This document shows positions 8,892-17,315 of a stretch of DNA of 64,000 nucleotides, piece by piece. A program made the position numbers and the translations under genes. Each line of letters begins with the position of its first letter. Within the stretch, counting starts at the first letter, position 1. This stretch comes from Ensifer sp. Root278 (GTDB taxonomy: Bacteria; Pseudomonadota; Alphaproteobacteria; Rhizobiales; Rhizobiaceae): positions 689,365-753,364 of the forward strand of contig NZ_LMJJ01000040.1 of the NCBI RefSeq assembly GCF_001429285.1, written 5' to 3'. A model generated the notes under the pieces. The model had not been told where the DNA came from and ran no database searches. It worked only from the letters and a program-made list of their open reading frames with translations.

Positions 8892-10301
8892 TCACGGGAT
8901 CGAGAAGATACTGATCTCGTTGGTGATGCCGCGAAGAGCGACATTGTGCGACTGCGGATTGAGGCCGCGGTCGCTGAGCAGGCCGGAGGTGCGCGGGTCG
9001 TCGAGCACGGAGCTGGTGGCGAAGATCTCGCGCGAACTCGCGAGATGCTGGACGCGCGAAGCGATGTTGACCGTCTGGCCGAAATAATCCTGGCGCTCGT
9101 TGAGGTTGACGGCGATGCACGGCCCCTCGTGGATGCCGATTTTCAACAGCAGATCCTCGGAGCCCCGGTCCTCGTTGAGCTGTCGCATCGCCTCGCGCAT
9201 GCGCATGGCCGCCGCAACCGCTCGGTCTGGCGTCGGGAAGGTTGCCATGACCGCGTCGCCGATCGTCTTGACCACGGCGCCCGCCTCGGCGGCAACGATC
9301 TCGTTGACTGCGCTGAAATGGGTCTTCACCAGATCGAAGGCTGCGAGATCGCCGACCCGCTCGTAAAGTTCGGTGGAGCCGCGCAGATCCGAGAAGAGGA
9401 AGGTGAGGCTGGTGATCTTCAGCCGCTGGTCTACGTCGATCGTGTCGGTGCGGTAGATATCGCGGAAGGTCTGGTTGGAAAGCAGCCGCTTGGCGGTGAG
9501 GAACGGACGCCGGCGGCCGAGGATATCGTGCAGGGTGTCATTGGCGATACAGACCGAGGGCAGGGTGCGCACATCCGTATGGTTTTCCACCTGGATGCGC
9601 AGCGGACCCGGCTGCATGGTCAACGCCTCGTCGTGCCGGTGGCCGCGATCGAAGACGAGCGACAGCGTCCGCCGCTCCTTGGTCGGCTCGCCCTTGACGT
9701 CGATGAATTGCGCGGCATGGGTCACCGGCTCGAAGACGATGATGAATTCCGCCGGCATCTGCAGCGAGATGACCGCCTTTTCGCCGGGCGGCAGTTCGAG
9801 CGCCTCGATCATGAAATCGTCGACCTGGGCCTCGTAGTCGTCCTCGGGCAAATCTATGCCGGAGCCCCAGTAGACCTGGCGGAAATATTCGAGCGGCGGC
9901 AGCTCGTGCGGGTTGTGGGCCTCGATGTGGCGTACCCGCGGGTTGACGGTGAAGGTCACTTCCACCATCTCGTCGAGCGTCGGCTCATAGCCGGCGGCGC
10001 AGAGCGAGCAGGTATAGGTGTCGCTCTGCACGGTCTTCAGCGAGGTATTGCTGTCAAGCACACCGCCGCACCCGGGGCAGAGCACATTCCACGACAGCTC
10101 GAAGAGCCCGAGGCGTGAGGCATGCAGGAAGGCGGCGATGACCTTTTCTTCGTCGAGCCGATGCTCGGCGGCAAAGGCGAGCGCATTGACGCGGCAGAGC
10201 TTGCGGTCCGGCGCTTCCCGGACAAATCGCTCCAATACGCCGGCGATGTCAGGCTGCACGTTTTGGCGCAGCATGTCGAAGAGAGGCTGAGCGTCACTCA
10301 T
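8892..10301 (-). CDS. Class III adenylate/guanylate cyclase with DUF5939-type N-terminus
   Basis: A 469-residue soluble protein. The N-terminal half has a zinc-ribbon-like CPGC...CSLC pattern (about residues 75-102) and a DUF5939-like region. The C-terminal half (about 290-440) is a class III cyclase catalytic domain. Its two metal-binding aspartates are visible in FLFSDLRGST and KTIGDAVMATF, and DYFGQTVNIASRVQ carries the transition-state residues. It should make cAMP (or cGMP) from the nucleoside triphosphate. There is no membrane segment. It lies 1.3 kb from a cyclic-nucleotide-gated channel. A truncated copy of its 3' end lies at 6904-6996. Confidence 0.9.
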   Translation of the reverse strand: MSDAQPLFDMLRQNVQPDIAGVLERFVREAPDRKLCRVNALAFAAEHRLDEEKVIAAFLHASRLGLFELSWNVLCPGCGGVLDSNTSLKTVQSDTYTCSLCAAGYEPTLDEMVEVTFTVNPRVRHIEAHNPHELPPLEYFRQVYWGSGIDLPEDDYEAQVDDFMIEALELPPGEKAVISLQMPAEFIIVFEPVTHAAQFIDVKGEPTKERRTLSLVFDRGHRHDEALTMQPGPLRIQVENHTDVRTLPSVCIANDTLHDILGRRRPFLTAKRLLSNQTFRDIYRTDTIDVDQRLKITSLTFLFSDLRGSTELYERVGDLAAFDLVKTHFSAVNEIVAAEAGAVVKTIGDAVMATFPTPDRAVAAAMRMREAMRQLNEDRGSEDLLLKIGIHEGPCIAVNLNERQDYFGQTVNIASRVQHLASSREIFATSSVLDDPRTSGLLSDRGLNPQSHNVALRGITNEISIFSIP

Positions 10302-10457
10302 GATTGCATCCTACACCGAAAAGAACCGGCGGGGCAGCCAGTTTGTCGGTGTGGGTTCGCGTGCCGGAGATTGGCCCTAGCCGGCTTTCCCGCCACTTTA
10401 ATCCGCCTTGGCGACGAGGCTGAAATAGCCTCGCCGCACATGGGTCGATCGCGTGCT

Positions 10458-10874
10458 CTACGCCGCCTTGCGGTCGCGGCCGAAGGGATCGCCGAGCACC
10501 GATTCCGTGTGCAAGGAGGCCAGCCATCCACCGTCCTTGCGGATCCAGGTGGTGGCGTCGGCCGCCTTTATCGTCAAAGGCTCTCCCTCGACTTCCATCT
10601 CTTCCGTCACCGTGTAGGCGATGACGGCGACGTCCTCGCGCGGAAAGATGACGCTGACGTCGTCGAGGCGAAACGCGTTGAGCTTCCAGGAACCTTCGGC
10701 CTGGTCGGCCATCCTGCGATAGTCATCGCGGGTAAGAATGGCCGCCCCTTGCGCCCCCACGACGATCGACCGTTCGGGCAGCATGGCCACGGACGCCTCG
10801 GTATCCTTCTCCAGGATGGTTCGCCAGAATTCCTGTTCGAGATCGATGATCTCCTGTTCGTCGGCATGTGCCAT
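10458..10874 (-). CDS. NTF2-like / DUF4440-type protein
   Basis: A 138-residue protein of the nuclear-transport-factor-2-like fold (DUF4440/SnoaL type). It has an N-terminal helix (DEQEIIDLEQEFWRTILEKD) and a C-terminal TTWIRKDGGWLASLHTES strand pattern. Such proteins are small cone-shaped enzymes or binding proteins; no reaction can be assigned. CGGAGGAATC lies directly upstream of the chosen ATG. It is divergent from the GFA-family gene. Confidence 0.8.
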   Translation of the reverse strand: MAHADEQEIIDLEQEFWRTILEKDTEASVAMLPERSIVVGAQGAAILTRDDYRRMADQAEGSWKLNAFRLDDVSVIFPREDVAVIAYTVTEEMEVEGEPLTIKAADATTWIRKDGGWLASLHTESVLGDPFGRDRKAA

Positions 10875-11063
10875 GGTTTGATTCCTCCGTTTACAATTTG
10901 CAGAAGCCATGGGACGGACAAAGGTTCCGACCAAAAAGACCTCGCCGCATAGCGCGCATTTTTTGCGCGACCGCGTGAGATCGAAGCCGAACCGCCCCGC
11001 GGGAACCCAACACCCGCCTCTGTCGTTTTCCGGATCCAGCAGTTGCGAAGCAGGATGAGACAC

Positions 11064-11474
11064 ATGAGGATCTTCTCGGGAAAATGCCTCTGCGGCCAGG
11101 TGCAAGTATCGCTTCGTGGCGAACCTCTGCGCGTCGGTATCTGCCACTGCATGGATTGCCGGAAGGAAAGCGGTTCGGCCTTCACCTTCTATGGCATCTG
11201 GCCCGCGGATCAATTTGAACGTACCGGCGACACGTCGGAGTTTCAGGGACGGTGTTTCTGTCCCGGTTGCGGGTCGCGGGTTTTTTCGGTCGATGCGCGT
11301 GAGGCGGAGGTCAAGCTCGGTATCCTGTCCGACGCGCCGACCTCGCTTAAGCCGAGCTACGAGCTCTGGATCAAGCGGCGCGAGCCATGGCTAAGGCCGG
11401 TCGAGGGGGCCGAACAGTACCAGGAGGATCGCGAACGGGCAGCCGACGAAGGGCCGGTCGACACGCGCTACTAG
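11064..11474 (+). CDS. GFA family (glutathione-dependent formaldehyde-activating enzyme-like) protein
   Basis: A 136-residue zinc-binding protein of the Mss4-like GFA fold. Cysteine ligands are visible in CLCGQVQ, CHCMDCRKESGSAF and CFCPGCGSRVF. Members of the family have been linked to formaldehyde-glutathione adducts, but most have no proven reaction. The start is either the ATG at 11064 or one at 11055. I chose 11064 because AGGATGAG precedes it. Confidence 0.85.
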   Translation: MRIFSGKCLCGQVQVSLRGEPLRVGICHCMDCRKESGSAFTFYGIWPADQFERTGDTSEFQGRCFCPGCGSRVFSVDAREAEVKLGILSDAPTSLKPSYELWIKRREPWLRPVEGAEQYQEDRERAADEGPVDTRY

Positions 11475-11615
11475 AGCGCGCGTCACTGTCAATCTACCAT
11501 CCCTTAATTAAGCGTCGATTCATCGATGGAATTGTGCTTAAGATCAAAGCGTTACTGCGCTGCTGGCATGTCGGGCCGAGGTATCGCCTGAGAGCGCGGG
11601 TCGCTGGGGGAGTGA

Positions 11616-12689
11616 ATGTCGGCACGGCCTTTCCTGAAAATCTCCGCGCCGCTCAACGGGCTGTTGGCGGCGGCGGGGCTTATTACGGTCGCGGCGCTGA
11701 CGGCGCGGGATATTGGCCTGACGGCCAAGCTGTCGCTGGAGCTTGTGCTTGCCGGTATCTGGGCCATCTATGTTCTGCAACTGGCCGATACGGTGATCCG
11801 GCAGCGGGCGAAGGACGATCGCGGGCGGACGCCCGAACTCATCATCGATCTGCTTGCCGTCGTGGTTCCGCTTGCCGGATTTCTTCTCGCTGGCCCGCGT
11901 GACCAGAGCCTTTATTGCGGTATCTGGCTGTTGAAGCCGCTGCGTCATTTCACCTTCTTCCGGCTGCTTGGCCGGGTGGTGGCGCGGGCGGCACCCAATC
12001 TCGTCGGTGTCACCTCGGTCTTCGGCATCGTTCTCTTCGGCGCATCGCTTTTTGCCTATCTCATCGAGCGCGATATCCAGCCGGACAAGTTCGGCAGCAT
12101 TCCCCAGGCCATGTGGTGGGCGGTGGTGACACTTTCGACCACGGGCTATGGCGACGAGATTCCGATGAGCTTTGCCGGTCGGGTGCTGGCGGGCCTCGTC
12201 ATGATGTGCGGCATTGGCATCTTCGCGCTGTGGGCCGGCATTCTTGCCACCGGCTTCTTCGAGGAGGTGCGCCGCCAGGATTTTGTGCGCAACTGGCAGC
12301 TGGTTGCGGCCGTGCCGTTGTTCCAGAAGCTCGGCTCGGCCGCCTTCGTCGAGATCGTGCGGGCACTGCGCCCGCGGGTGGTTCCGGCGGGTGCCATCAT
12401 CTGCCGCAAGGGCGAGGCGGGCGACCAGATGTTCTTCATCGTCGAGGGCCGCGTCAGCATTACGACCCCTTCGCCGACACCCATCGAACTCGGCCCCGGC
12501 AGCTTCTTCGGCGAAATGGCGCTGATCACGGGCGAGCCGCGCTCGGCGACCGTCAGCGCAGCCACGGAGGTCTCGCTGCTGTCGCTCTATGCGGAGGACT
12601 TCCAGATGCTGTCGAGCAGCAATCCGGAGATCGCCGAAGTCATCCGCAAGACGGCGGAGGCGCGGCGTGGCGGGACGTCCAGGGATTGA
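11616..12689 (+). CDS. Cyclic-nucleotide-gated K+ channel, MlotiK1-like
   Basis: A 357-residue inner-membrane channel closely resembling Mesorhizobium loti MlotiK1 along its whole length. It has six membrane segments and a K+ selectivity filter TTGYGD (T175-D180). The short linker FVRNWQLVAAVPLFQKLG leads to a cyclic-nucleotide-binding domain (about 238-345). The phosphate-binding cassette FGEMALITGEPRSAT contains the cAMP-contacting arginine (R309). It should pass K+ when cAMP is bound. The nearby cyclase at 8892-10301 is a possible cAMP source (inference). Confidence 0.95.
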   Translation: MSARPFLKISAPLNGLLAAAGLITVAALTARDIGLTAKLSLELVLAGIWAIYVLQLADTVIRQRAKDDRGRTPELIIDLLAVVVPLAGFLLAGPRDQSLYCGIWLLKPLRHFTFFRLLGRVVARAAPNLVGVTSVFGIVLFGASLFAYLIERDIQPDKFGSIPQAMWWAVVTLSTTGYGDEIPMSFAGRVLAGLVMMCGIGIFALWAGILATGFFEEVRRQDFVRNWQLVAAVPLFQKLGSAAFVEIVRALRPRVVPAGAIICRKGEAGDQMFFIVEGRVSITTPSPTPIELGPGSFFGEMALITGEPRSATVSAATEVSLLSLYAEDFQMLSSSNPEIAEVIRKTAEARRGGTSRD

Positions 12690-12874
12690 CGGGATGGTGG
12701 CATCCGGCGGCAAGACGCGCCATGGTGGCACACGACCTCGTTATTTCGCCGGTCGCTCATTAACACCAGAGAAAGCCTTTCTCCTCTAGCATGGCGGCTG
12801 CAAGTTACAGTGACTTTGCGGGCACGAAGAACGCTTGGGCGCTGTAGGGGAACACTCTTTCACATAGGCGTTCA

Positions 12875-13720
12875 ATGTCGTTTTTTGGCATTTCCGGAAT
12901 GTATTATTCCGGCGAATCCCTTGCCCAGCACCGTATCGTGCTCGCCGAGGACTCCAACCTCTTCTCGTCGATGGTTTCGAAGCGGCTGAAAGAGCTGTTC
13001 GACATCGATGTCATCGTCTGCCGCGACTATGACGATTTGCAGTTCGCGGTCGAAAACGCGACTTTTCCGGCGTCGCTCGCCATCTCCAACATCAACCTGC
13101 CGGGGGCGGAGAACGGCGAGGCGCTCAACTATCTGATCGACATGAGCGTGCCGACCGTCGTCTTTACCGGCTCGTTCCAGGAGTCGACGCGCGAAAAGAT
13201 CCTCGCCAAGGAGATCGTCGACTACGTTATCAAGGATAGCGTCTTCGCCGTCGACATGTTGGCGGAATCGGTCTGCCGCTTCCTCACCAACCACAAGCAC
13301 CACGTGCTGATCGTCGACGACAGCCCGACGGCGCGCGCACTTCTGACGACACAGCTGAAGCGCTACAATTTCCGCACCAGCTCGGCCGACAGCGGCGCAG
13401 CCGCGCTCGAACTTCTCAAGAGCAATCCCGATATCGGCCTCGTCATCACCGACTACAACATGCCCGATATCGACGGATTCGAGCTGACGCGGCGCATCCG
13501 CGGTTCCTACGGGCCGCATCAGCTGCGCATCATCGGCGTCTCGTCCTCCACCAACCGGCTTTTGTCGGCGCGTTTCCTGAAAGCGGGCGGCAACGACTTC
13601 ATCGTCCGCCCCTTCGTCAATGAGGAATTCTACTGCCGCGTCAACCAGAACCTGGACACACTGACGAAGATCCGCACCCTCAGCGAAAAGGTTAGGGTTC
13701 CGGCGCAAGCTTCGGCCTGA
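12875..13720 (+). CDS. Double-receiver response regulator
   Basis: A 281-residue cytoplasmic protein with two receiver domains and no output domain. In the first receiver (about 20-138) the phospho-acceptor position is Asn72 (AISNINLPG), so it probably cannot be phosphorylated. The second (about 142-262) is canonical, with VDD at about 148-149, D193 in ITDYNMP, and the lysine region FIVRPF altered from the usual K-P. It is a clear paralogue of the receiver part of the next gene, which adds GGDEF. The two are likely co-regulated. Confidence 0.88.
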   Translation: MSFFGISGMYYSGESLAQHRIVLAEDSNLFSSMVSKRLKELFDIDVIVCRDYDDLQFAVENATFPASLAISNINLPGAENGEALNYLIDMSVPTVVFTGSFQESTREKILAKEIVDYVIKDSVFAVDMLAESVCRFLTNHKHHVLIVDDSPTARALLTTQLKRYNFRTSSADSGAAALELLKSNPDIGLVITDYNMPDIDGFELTRRIRGSYGPHQLRIIGVSSSTNRLLSARFLKAGGNDFIVRPFVNEEFYCRVNQNLDTLTKIRTLSEKVRVPAQASA

Positions 13721-13966
13721 TACGAGAAATAATCCCCAAAATTTTGTGGCAATCTGCGCGAAATCCCGCGCGCAGGTTGCTCCATTAACGAAATTGCAAT
13801 CCGATCGGTCTTCAATCCGCCCCAGCAGGAGCGGGGAGCCCGGTCACACCAGACCACGCCGGCCAGTGGGTCGGTGCGGTCAGTGGCAGGTCTATTCATA
13901 TATTCGGAGCCAGCGTCACCCCCTTCAAGGGAAGCACGCCTGCGGCTCGAGAGGGGTTGCAGGGAC

Positions 13967-15295
13967 GTGAGATTGCGCCGCACGCCAGGCCGGCTGAATT
14001 CTGTGCAAAAGCACAGCGACAAGCGCATGCTCCTTGTCGAAGATTCCCGGATGTTCGCGACGGCGCTGAAATACGGGCTCGAGTCCGTCCACGGCATCCG
14101 CGTCACCCATTGCAGCTCGCTTGCGGCGCTCAGGGAAACGCTGGAGCAGGCGCCGGAAAGCTTCTCGCTCGCCGTGCTCGACCTCAACCTGCCGGACGCG
14201 CCCAATTGCGAGGCGCTCGAATTCGTTCTTGCCCATCAGGTGCCGGCCGTCGTCTTCACCGCAGCCTTCAACGACCAAACGCGCGAAGAGATCCTCGGGC
14301 GCGGCGTGCTCGATTGCGTCATCAAGCATCAGCCTGAATCGATCAACCTCCTGATCGGCGCCGTCGACCGTGCGCTGACCAATGGCAAGACGACGGTGCT
14401 GCTTGCCGATTCCGATGCCGCCTCGCGCAGCGAGCTTGCCGGCATTCTGAGAAAGCAGCGGATTTCCGTCTGCGAGGTCGCGTCCGCTGCCGATGCGCTG
14501 CAGGTGCTCGACAGCGGCGAGGCGGTCGATCTGGTCGTCACCGATCTCGATCTCGCCGACATGACCGGGGCAGCACTTCTTGCCGAAGTGGAACGCCGGC
14601 AGGGCGATGGCGCGCTGCCGGTGATCGGGCTTTCCGACAGCGGCGACCGAAGGGCGGGCGCCCGCTTTCTCGAAGCAGGCGGTACCGACTTCATCCAGAA
14701 ACCGTTCCTCGAAGCGGAGTTCAACGGCCGCATCGCGCAAGCCGCCAGCATCCAGAAGCGCCTGCAGACGCTGCAGCGGCAGGCGGCCAGCGACTATCTC
14801 ACCGATCTCTACAACCGCCGCCATTTCTTTCTTGCAGGCCCGCGCCTGGTGGAGCAGTGCCTGAGGCGCGGCGAGCCGACGGCGATCGCCATACTCGATA
14901 TCGACCATTTCAAGCGGCTCAACGACACCTACGGCCACGAGATCGGCGATATCGTGCTGAGACACGTGGCCAAGCGCCTGGCGGTGCTGGTGGGCGAGGA
15001 GCACCTGCTTGCCCGCCTGGGCGGCGAGGAGTTCGGCATCCTCTTCAACGGCTGCGATGTGCGCCGCGCCTTCGCCTTCTGCGATGCGCTCAGGCTGGAG
15101 CTGGCGAAATCGCGGATCGTCGCCGACGACGAGGAACTGACGATCACCGTGTCGATCGGCCTTGCCACCATCGAGACGTCGGAAGCTTTCGAAAACTACC
15201 TGCACGCTGCCGACCAGTTTCTCTATATGGCCAAGCACGCTGGCCGGAACCGGGTGATCTCGGAACTGGCACTGCTCGACGCGCTGGCGTCGTAA
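13967..15295 (+). CDS. Diguanylate cyclase with two receiver domains (PleD-like layout)
   Basis: A 442-residue protein with receiver 1 (acceptor Asp in AVLDLNLPD), receiver 2 (VVTDLDLADM) and a C-terminal GGDEF domain with an intact GGEEF active site (ARLGGEEFGILF). It should make cyclic di-GMP from two GTP. The inhibitory RxxD I-site five residues before the active site is not present; the sequence there is GEEH. The start is probably GTG 13967, which follows CAGGGA; an in-frame ATG at 13874 would add residues with no family similarity. It follows its receiver-only paralogue on the same strand. Confidence 0.9.
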   Translation: MRLRRTPGRLNSVQKHSDKRMLLVEDSRMFATALKYGLESVHGIRVTHCSSLAALRETLEQAPESFSLAVLDLNLPDAPNCEALEFVLAHQVPAVVFTAAFNDQTREEILGRGVLDCVIKHQPESINLLIGAVDRALTNGKTTVLLADSDAASRSELAGILRKQRISVCEVASAADALQVLDSGEAVDLVVTDLDLADMTGAALLAEVERRQGDGALPVIGLSDSGDRRAGARFLEAGGTDFIQKPFLEAEFNGRIAQAASIQKRLQTLQRQAASDYLTDLYNRRHFFLAGPRLVEQCLRRGEPTAIAILDIDHFKRLNDTYGHEIGDIVLRHVAKRLAVLVGEEHLLARLGGEEFGILFNGCDVRRAFAFCDALRLELAKSRIVADDEELTITVSIGLATIETSEAFENYLHAADQFLYMAKHAGRNRVISELALLDALAS

Positions 15296-15418
15296 GCTCC
15301 CGGCCCGAGCCGCAGGCCTGCCTTCAGAAAAAAGATGCGCCACGTGTCGGCTTGGAACGAAGTCGAACGTCCTTTGGTTACCCGCACATGATCAAGCGGT
15401 ACGAAGAGGAGCCGACAG

Positions 15419-15895
15419 ATGACGAATGTTGTTTCAAATCTCTGGTTTGCGAAGGAAGCGCGCGAGGCGGTCGACTTCTATATTTCCCTCGTTCCCAACT
15501 CGGCGATCACGCGCATCACCACCTTGCCGGCGGAAAGCCCGAGCGGACCGCCCGGCAGCGTTCAGGTCATCGAGTTCATGCTTGGCAATCAGCAGTTCAT
15601 GGCCCTCGAAGCCGGGCCGCTCGACCCGTTCAACCATGCCTTCTCGATCATGATCCAGTGCGACAGCCAGGAGGAAATCGACCGGCTGTGGAGCGGGATC
15701 CTCGATAACGGCGGAGAGCCCGAGCAATGCGGCTGGATCCGGGATCGCTGGGGCCTCTGCTGGCAGATCGCGCCACGGGTGCTTGGCGACATGGTCGCCC
15801 ATTCGGACCGCGAGCGCGCCAAGCGGGCGACGGAGGCGATGCTGGGCATGATCAAACTCGACATCGCCGAACTGGAGCGCGCCTTCCACGGTTAG
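15419..15895 (+). CDS. VOC family protein, PhnB / 3-demethylubiquinone-methyltransferase-like
   Basis: A 158-residue protein of the PhnB-type vicinal-oxygen-chelate fold. Visible features are an N-terminal SNLWFAKEAREAVDFY segment, a central VIEFMLGNQQFMALEAGP, and a C-terminal CGWIRDRWGLCWQIAP. Despite the domain name these are not methyltransferases; the biochemical role is unknown. GAAGAGGAG precedes the ATG. Confidence 0.85.
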   Translation: MTNVVSNLWFAKEAREAVDFYISLVPNSAITRITTLPAESPSGPPGSVQVIEFMLGNQQFMALEAGPLDPFNHAFSIMIQCDSQEEIDRLWSGILDNGGEPEQCGWIRDRWGLCWQIAPRVLGDMVAHSDRERAKRATEAMLGMIKLDIAELERAFHG

Positions 15896-16121
15896 GGTCG
15901 CACTCGTTTGTGGGGCTGGTCCTTGAGCGGAGGGAGCGGAGAGCGAGGCGCTTCCAACGGCTCCGGAGGGCAGCTCCGAGGCGACTTGTTTACGCAACCA
16001 TGAAGCGCTTTCTGTCGCCATGACATCTACGCGTTTATTAGCGAATCTTCTATATGAGGGGAAGGGCAGGCCAGCGCGGAGGCGCGCCTGGATGCGGAGA
16101 AGCCGATGGGGAGGGGACGAC

Positions 16122-16529
16122 GTGAATTCGCAGACTTTTACGAGTTTTGATGGTCGTATCGGACGCCAGACCTGGTGGTTGGCGCAGATCGTTGTCTGGA
16201 TTGCGACGGTGGCGGCAATGTTCGCCGGAGCGGCGCTGTTGGCGCTTTCGGGCGTCGATAACTATGCGGCGGGCTTCAGCCTCATGCATTCGCTTGTCTT
16301 CATTATCCTCATCGCAAACCTCTATTTCAGCTTCACCGTCAACACCAAGCGCTGGCACGACCACGGTCGCTCCGGATGGTGGAACCTTGCGCTGTTTGTC
16401 CCGGTCGTCGGGCCGCTCCTGGGCCTTGTGATGCTGGGCTTCCTTGCGGGAGAAGAGGGCGACAACCGCTTCGGTCCGCCGGCCGTCACAGGCGCCGAAG
16501 AGCCGAGCCAGCGGTTCGGGCGCGCTTAG
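16122..16529 (+). CDS. DUF805 membrane protein
   Basis: A 135-residue inner-membrane protein of the DUF805 family. It has the opening TFTSFDGRIGRQTWW, three to four hydrophobic helices, the conserved KRWHDHGRSGWW turn, and a polar C-terminus after FLAGEEGDNRFGPP. The start is GTG 16122, supported by GGGAGGGG eight bases upstream. No function is known for the family. Confidence 0.85.
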   Translation: MNSQTFTSFDGRIGRQTWWLAQIVVWIATVAAMFAGAALLALSGVDNYAAGFSLMHSLVFIILIANLYFSFTVNTKRWHDHGRSGWWNLALFVPVVGPLLGLVMLGFLAGEEGDNRFGPPAVTGAEEPSQRFGRA

Positions 16530-16565
16530 CCATAGCGTGAAGTTGGCAGGCGCGGCTGCGGCGTT

Positions 16566-17165
16566 CTATTTCAGCTTCTGCGGATAGATCGTCTCGCCGC
16601 GCTTCAGCATCTCGACGAAGGCCTCGATCTTCTTTTTGCGACCGGCCTCGGTCTTCATGTTGTGGGTGCGGAAGGCGAGCGCGAAGCGGTTCTGGGCGCT
16701 GAGCTTGGCGAGCATTTCTTTCGCCTTGGGCTCGGCATCGATCGCCGCCTGCAGGTCGTCGGGGATTTGCATGTCCTTGCCGCTGGCATAGGCCCGATCC
16801 CAGCGGCCATCAGCCTTGGCTGCTTCCACCTGGCGCAGGCCAAACTCGGTCATACGGCCTTCTTCGATCAGCCGGGCGACATTGTCGACGTTGATCTTGC
16901 TCCAGATGCTCTTCTTGCCGCGCGGCGAATAGCGCTGCAGGAAGCTCTTGTCGTCCAGCCCCTTGCGCACGCCATCGATCCAGCCCCAGCAAAGCACCAC
17001 ATCGATCGCTTCCTTGGGCGTGATCGAGGCTAGCCCGGAGTTCACCTTGTGCGTCTTGATCCAGACCTCGTCCTCGCTCTGATGATGGGCGCCGAGCCAG
17101 TCGTAGAAGCACTGCAAATCCCTGAATTCGTGGACTTTGGCAGGATTGATTTCGACGGGTGCCAT
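16566..17165 (-). CDS. YdeI/OmpD-associated (OmdA) family protein
   Basis: A 199-residue cytoplasmic protein of the YdeI/OmdA family. Conserved segments are WGWIDGVRKGLDDKSF, RYSPRGKKSIWSKINVDNV and a C-terminal NMKTEAGRKKKIEAFVEML. The ATG at 17165 is preferred over those at 17201 and 17174 because AAGAGG sits at usable spacing. Members have been linked to stress and outer-membrane-protein expression, with no known reaction. Confidence 0.85.
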   Translation of the reverse strand: MAPVEINPAKVHEFRDLQCFYDWLGAHHQSEDEVWIKTHKVNSGLASITPKEAIDVVLCWGWIDGVRKGLDDKSFLQRYSPRGKKSIWSKINVDNVARLIEEGRMTEFGLRQVEAAKADGRWDRAYASGKDMQIPDDLQAAIDAEPKAKEMLAKLSAQNRFALAFRTHNMKTEAGRKKKIEAFVEMLKRGETIYPQKLK

Positions 17166-17264
17166 AGGAAGCATTGCCTCTTGTTCTGAAACGCCAGCCA
17201 TTCAACCCAAAAAGAAGGAGCGTGCAAGCGGCGCGACGACGCAAGCCAAACGTGTCACAGGCAA

Positions 17265-17293
17265 AACGAAAAAGGGCGGATCGCTCCGCCCTT
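17265..17293 (-). terminator. Rho-independent terminator of the GlxA-type regulator
   Basis: A perfect 9-bp stem AAGGGCGGA/TCCGCCCTT with a four-base loop. Read on the minus strand it is followed by TTTTTCGTTTT. It lies 23 bp after the regulator's stop at 17316. Confidence 0.85.
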
Positions 17294-17315
17294 CGACTGG
17301 TCTTTATGTCGGTCT

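Noticed and set aside
11475-11560. A possible repeat fragment after the GFA gene (TAGAGCGCGCGTCACTG to CTTAAGATCAAAGCG)
   Set aside because: It recalls dispersed rhizobial elements, but I cannot match it to another copy in this window.
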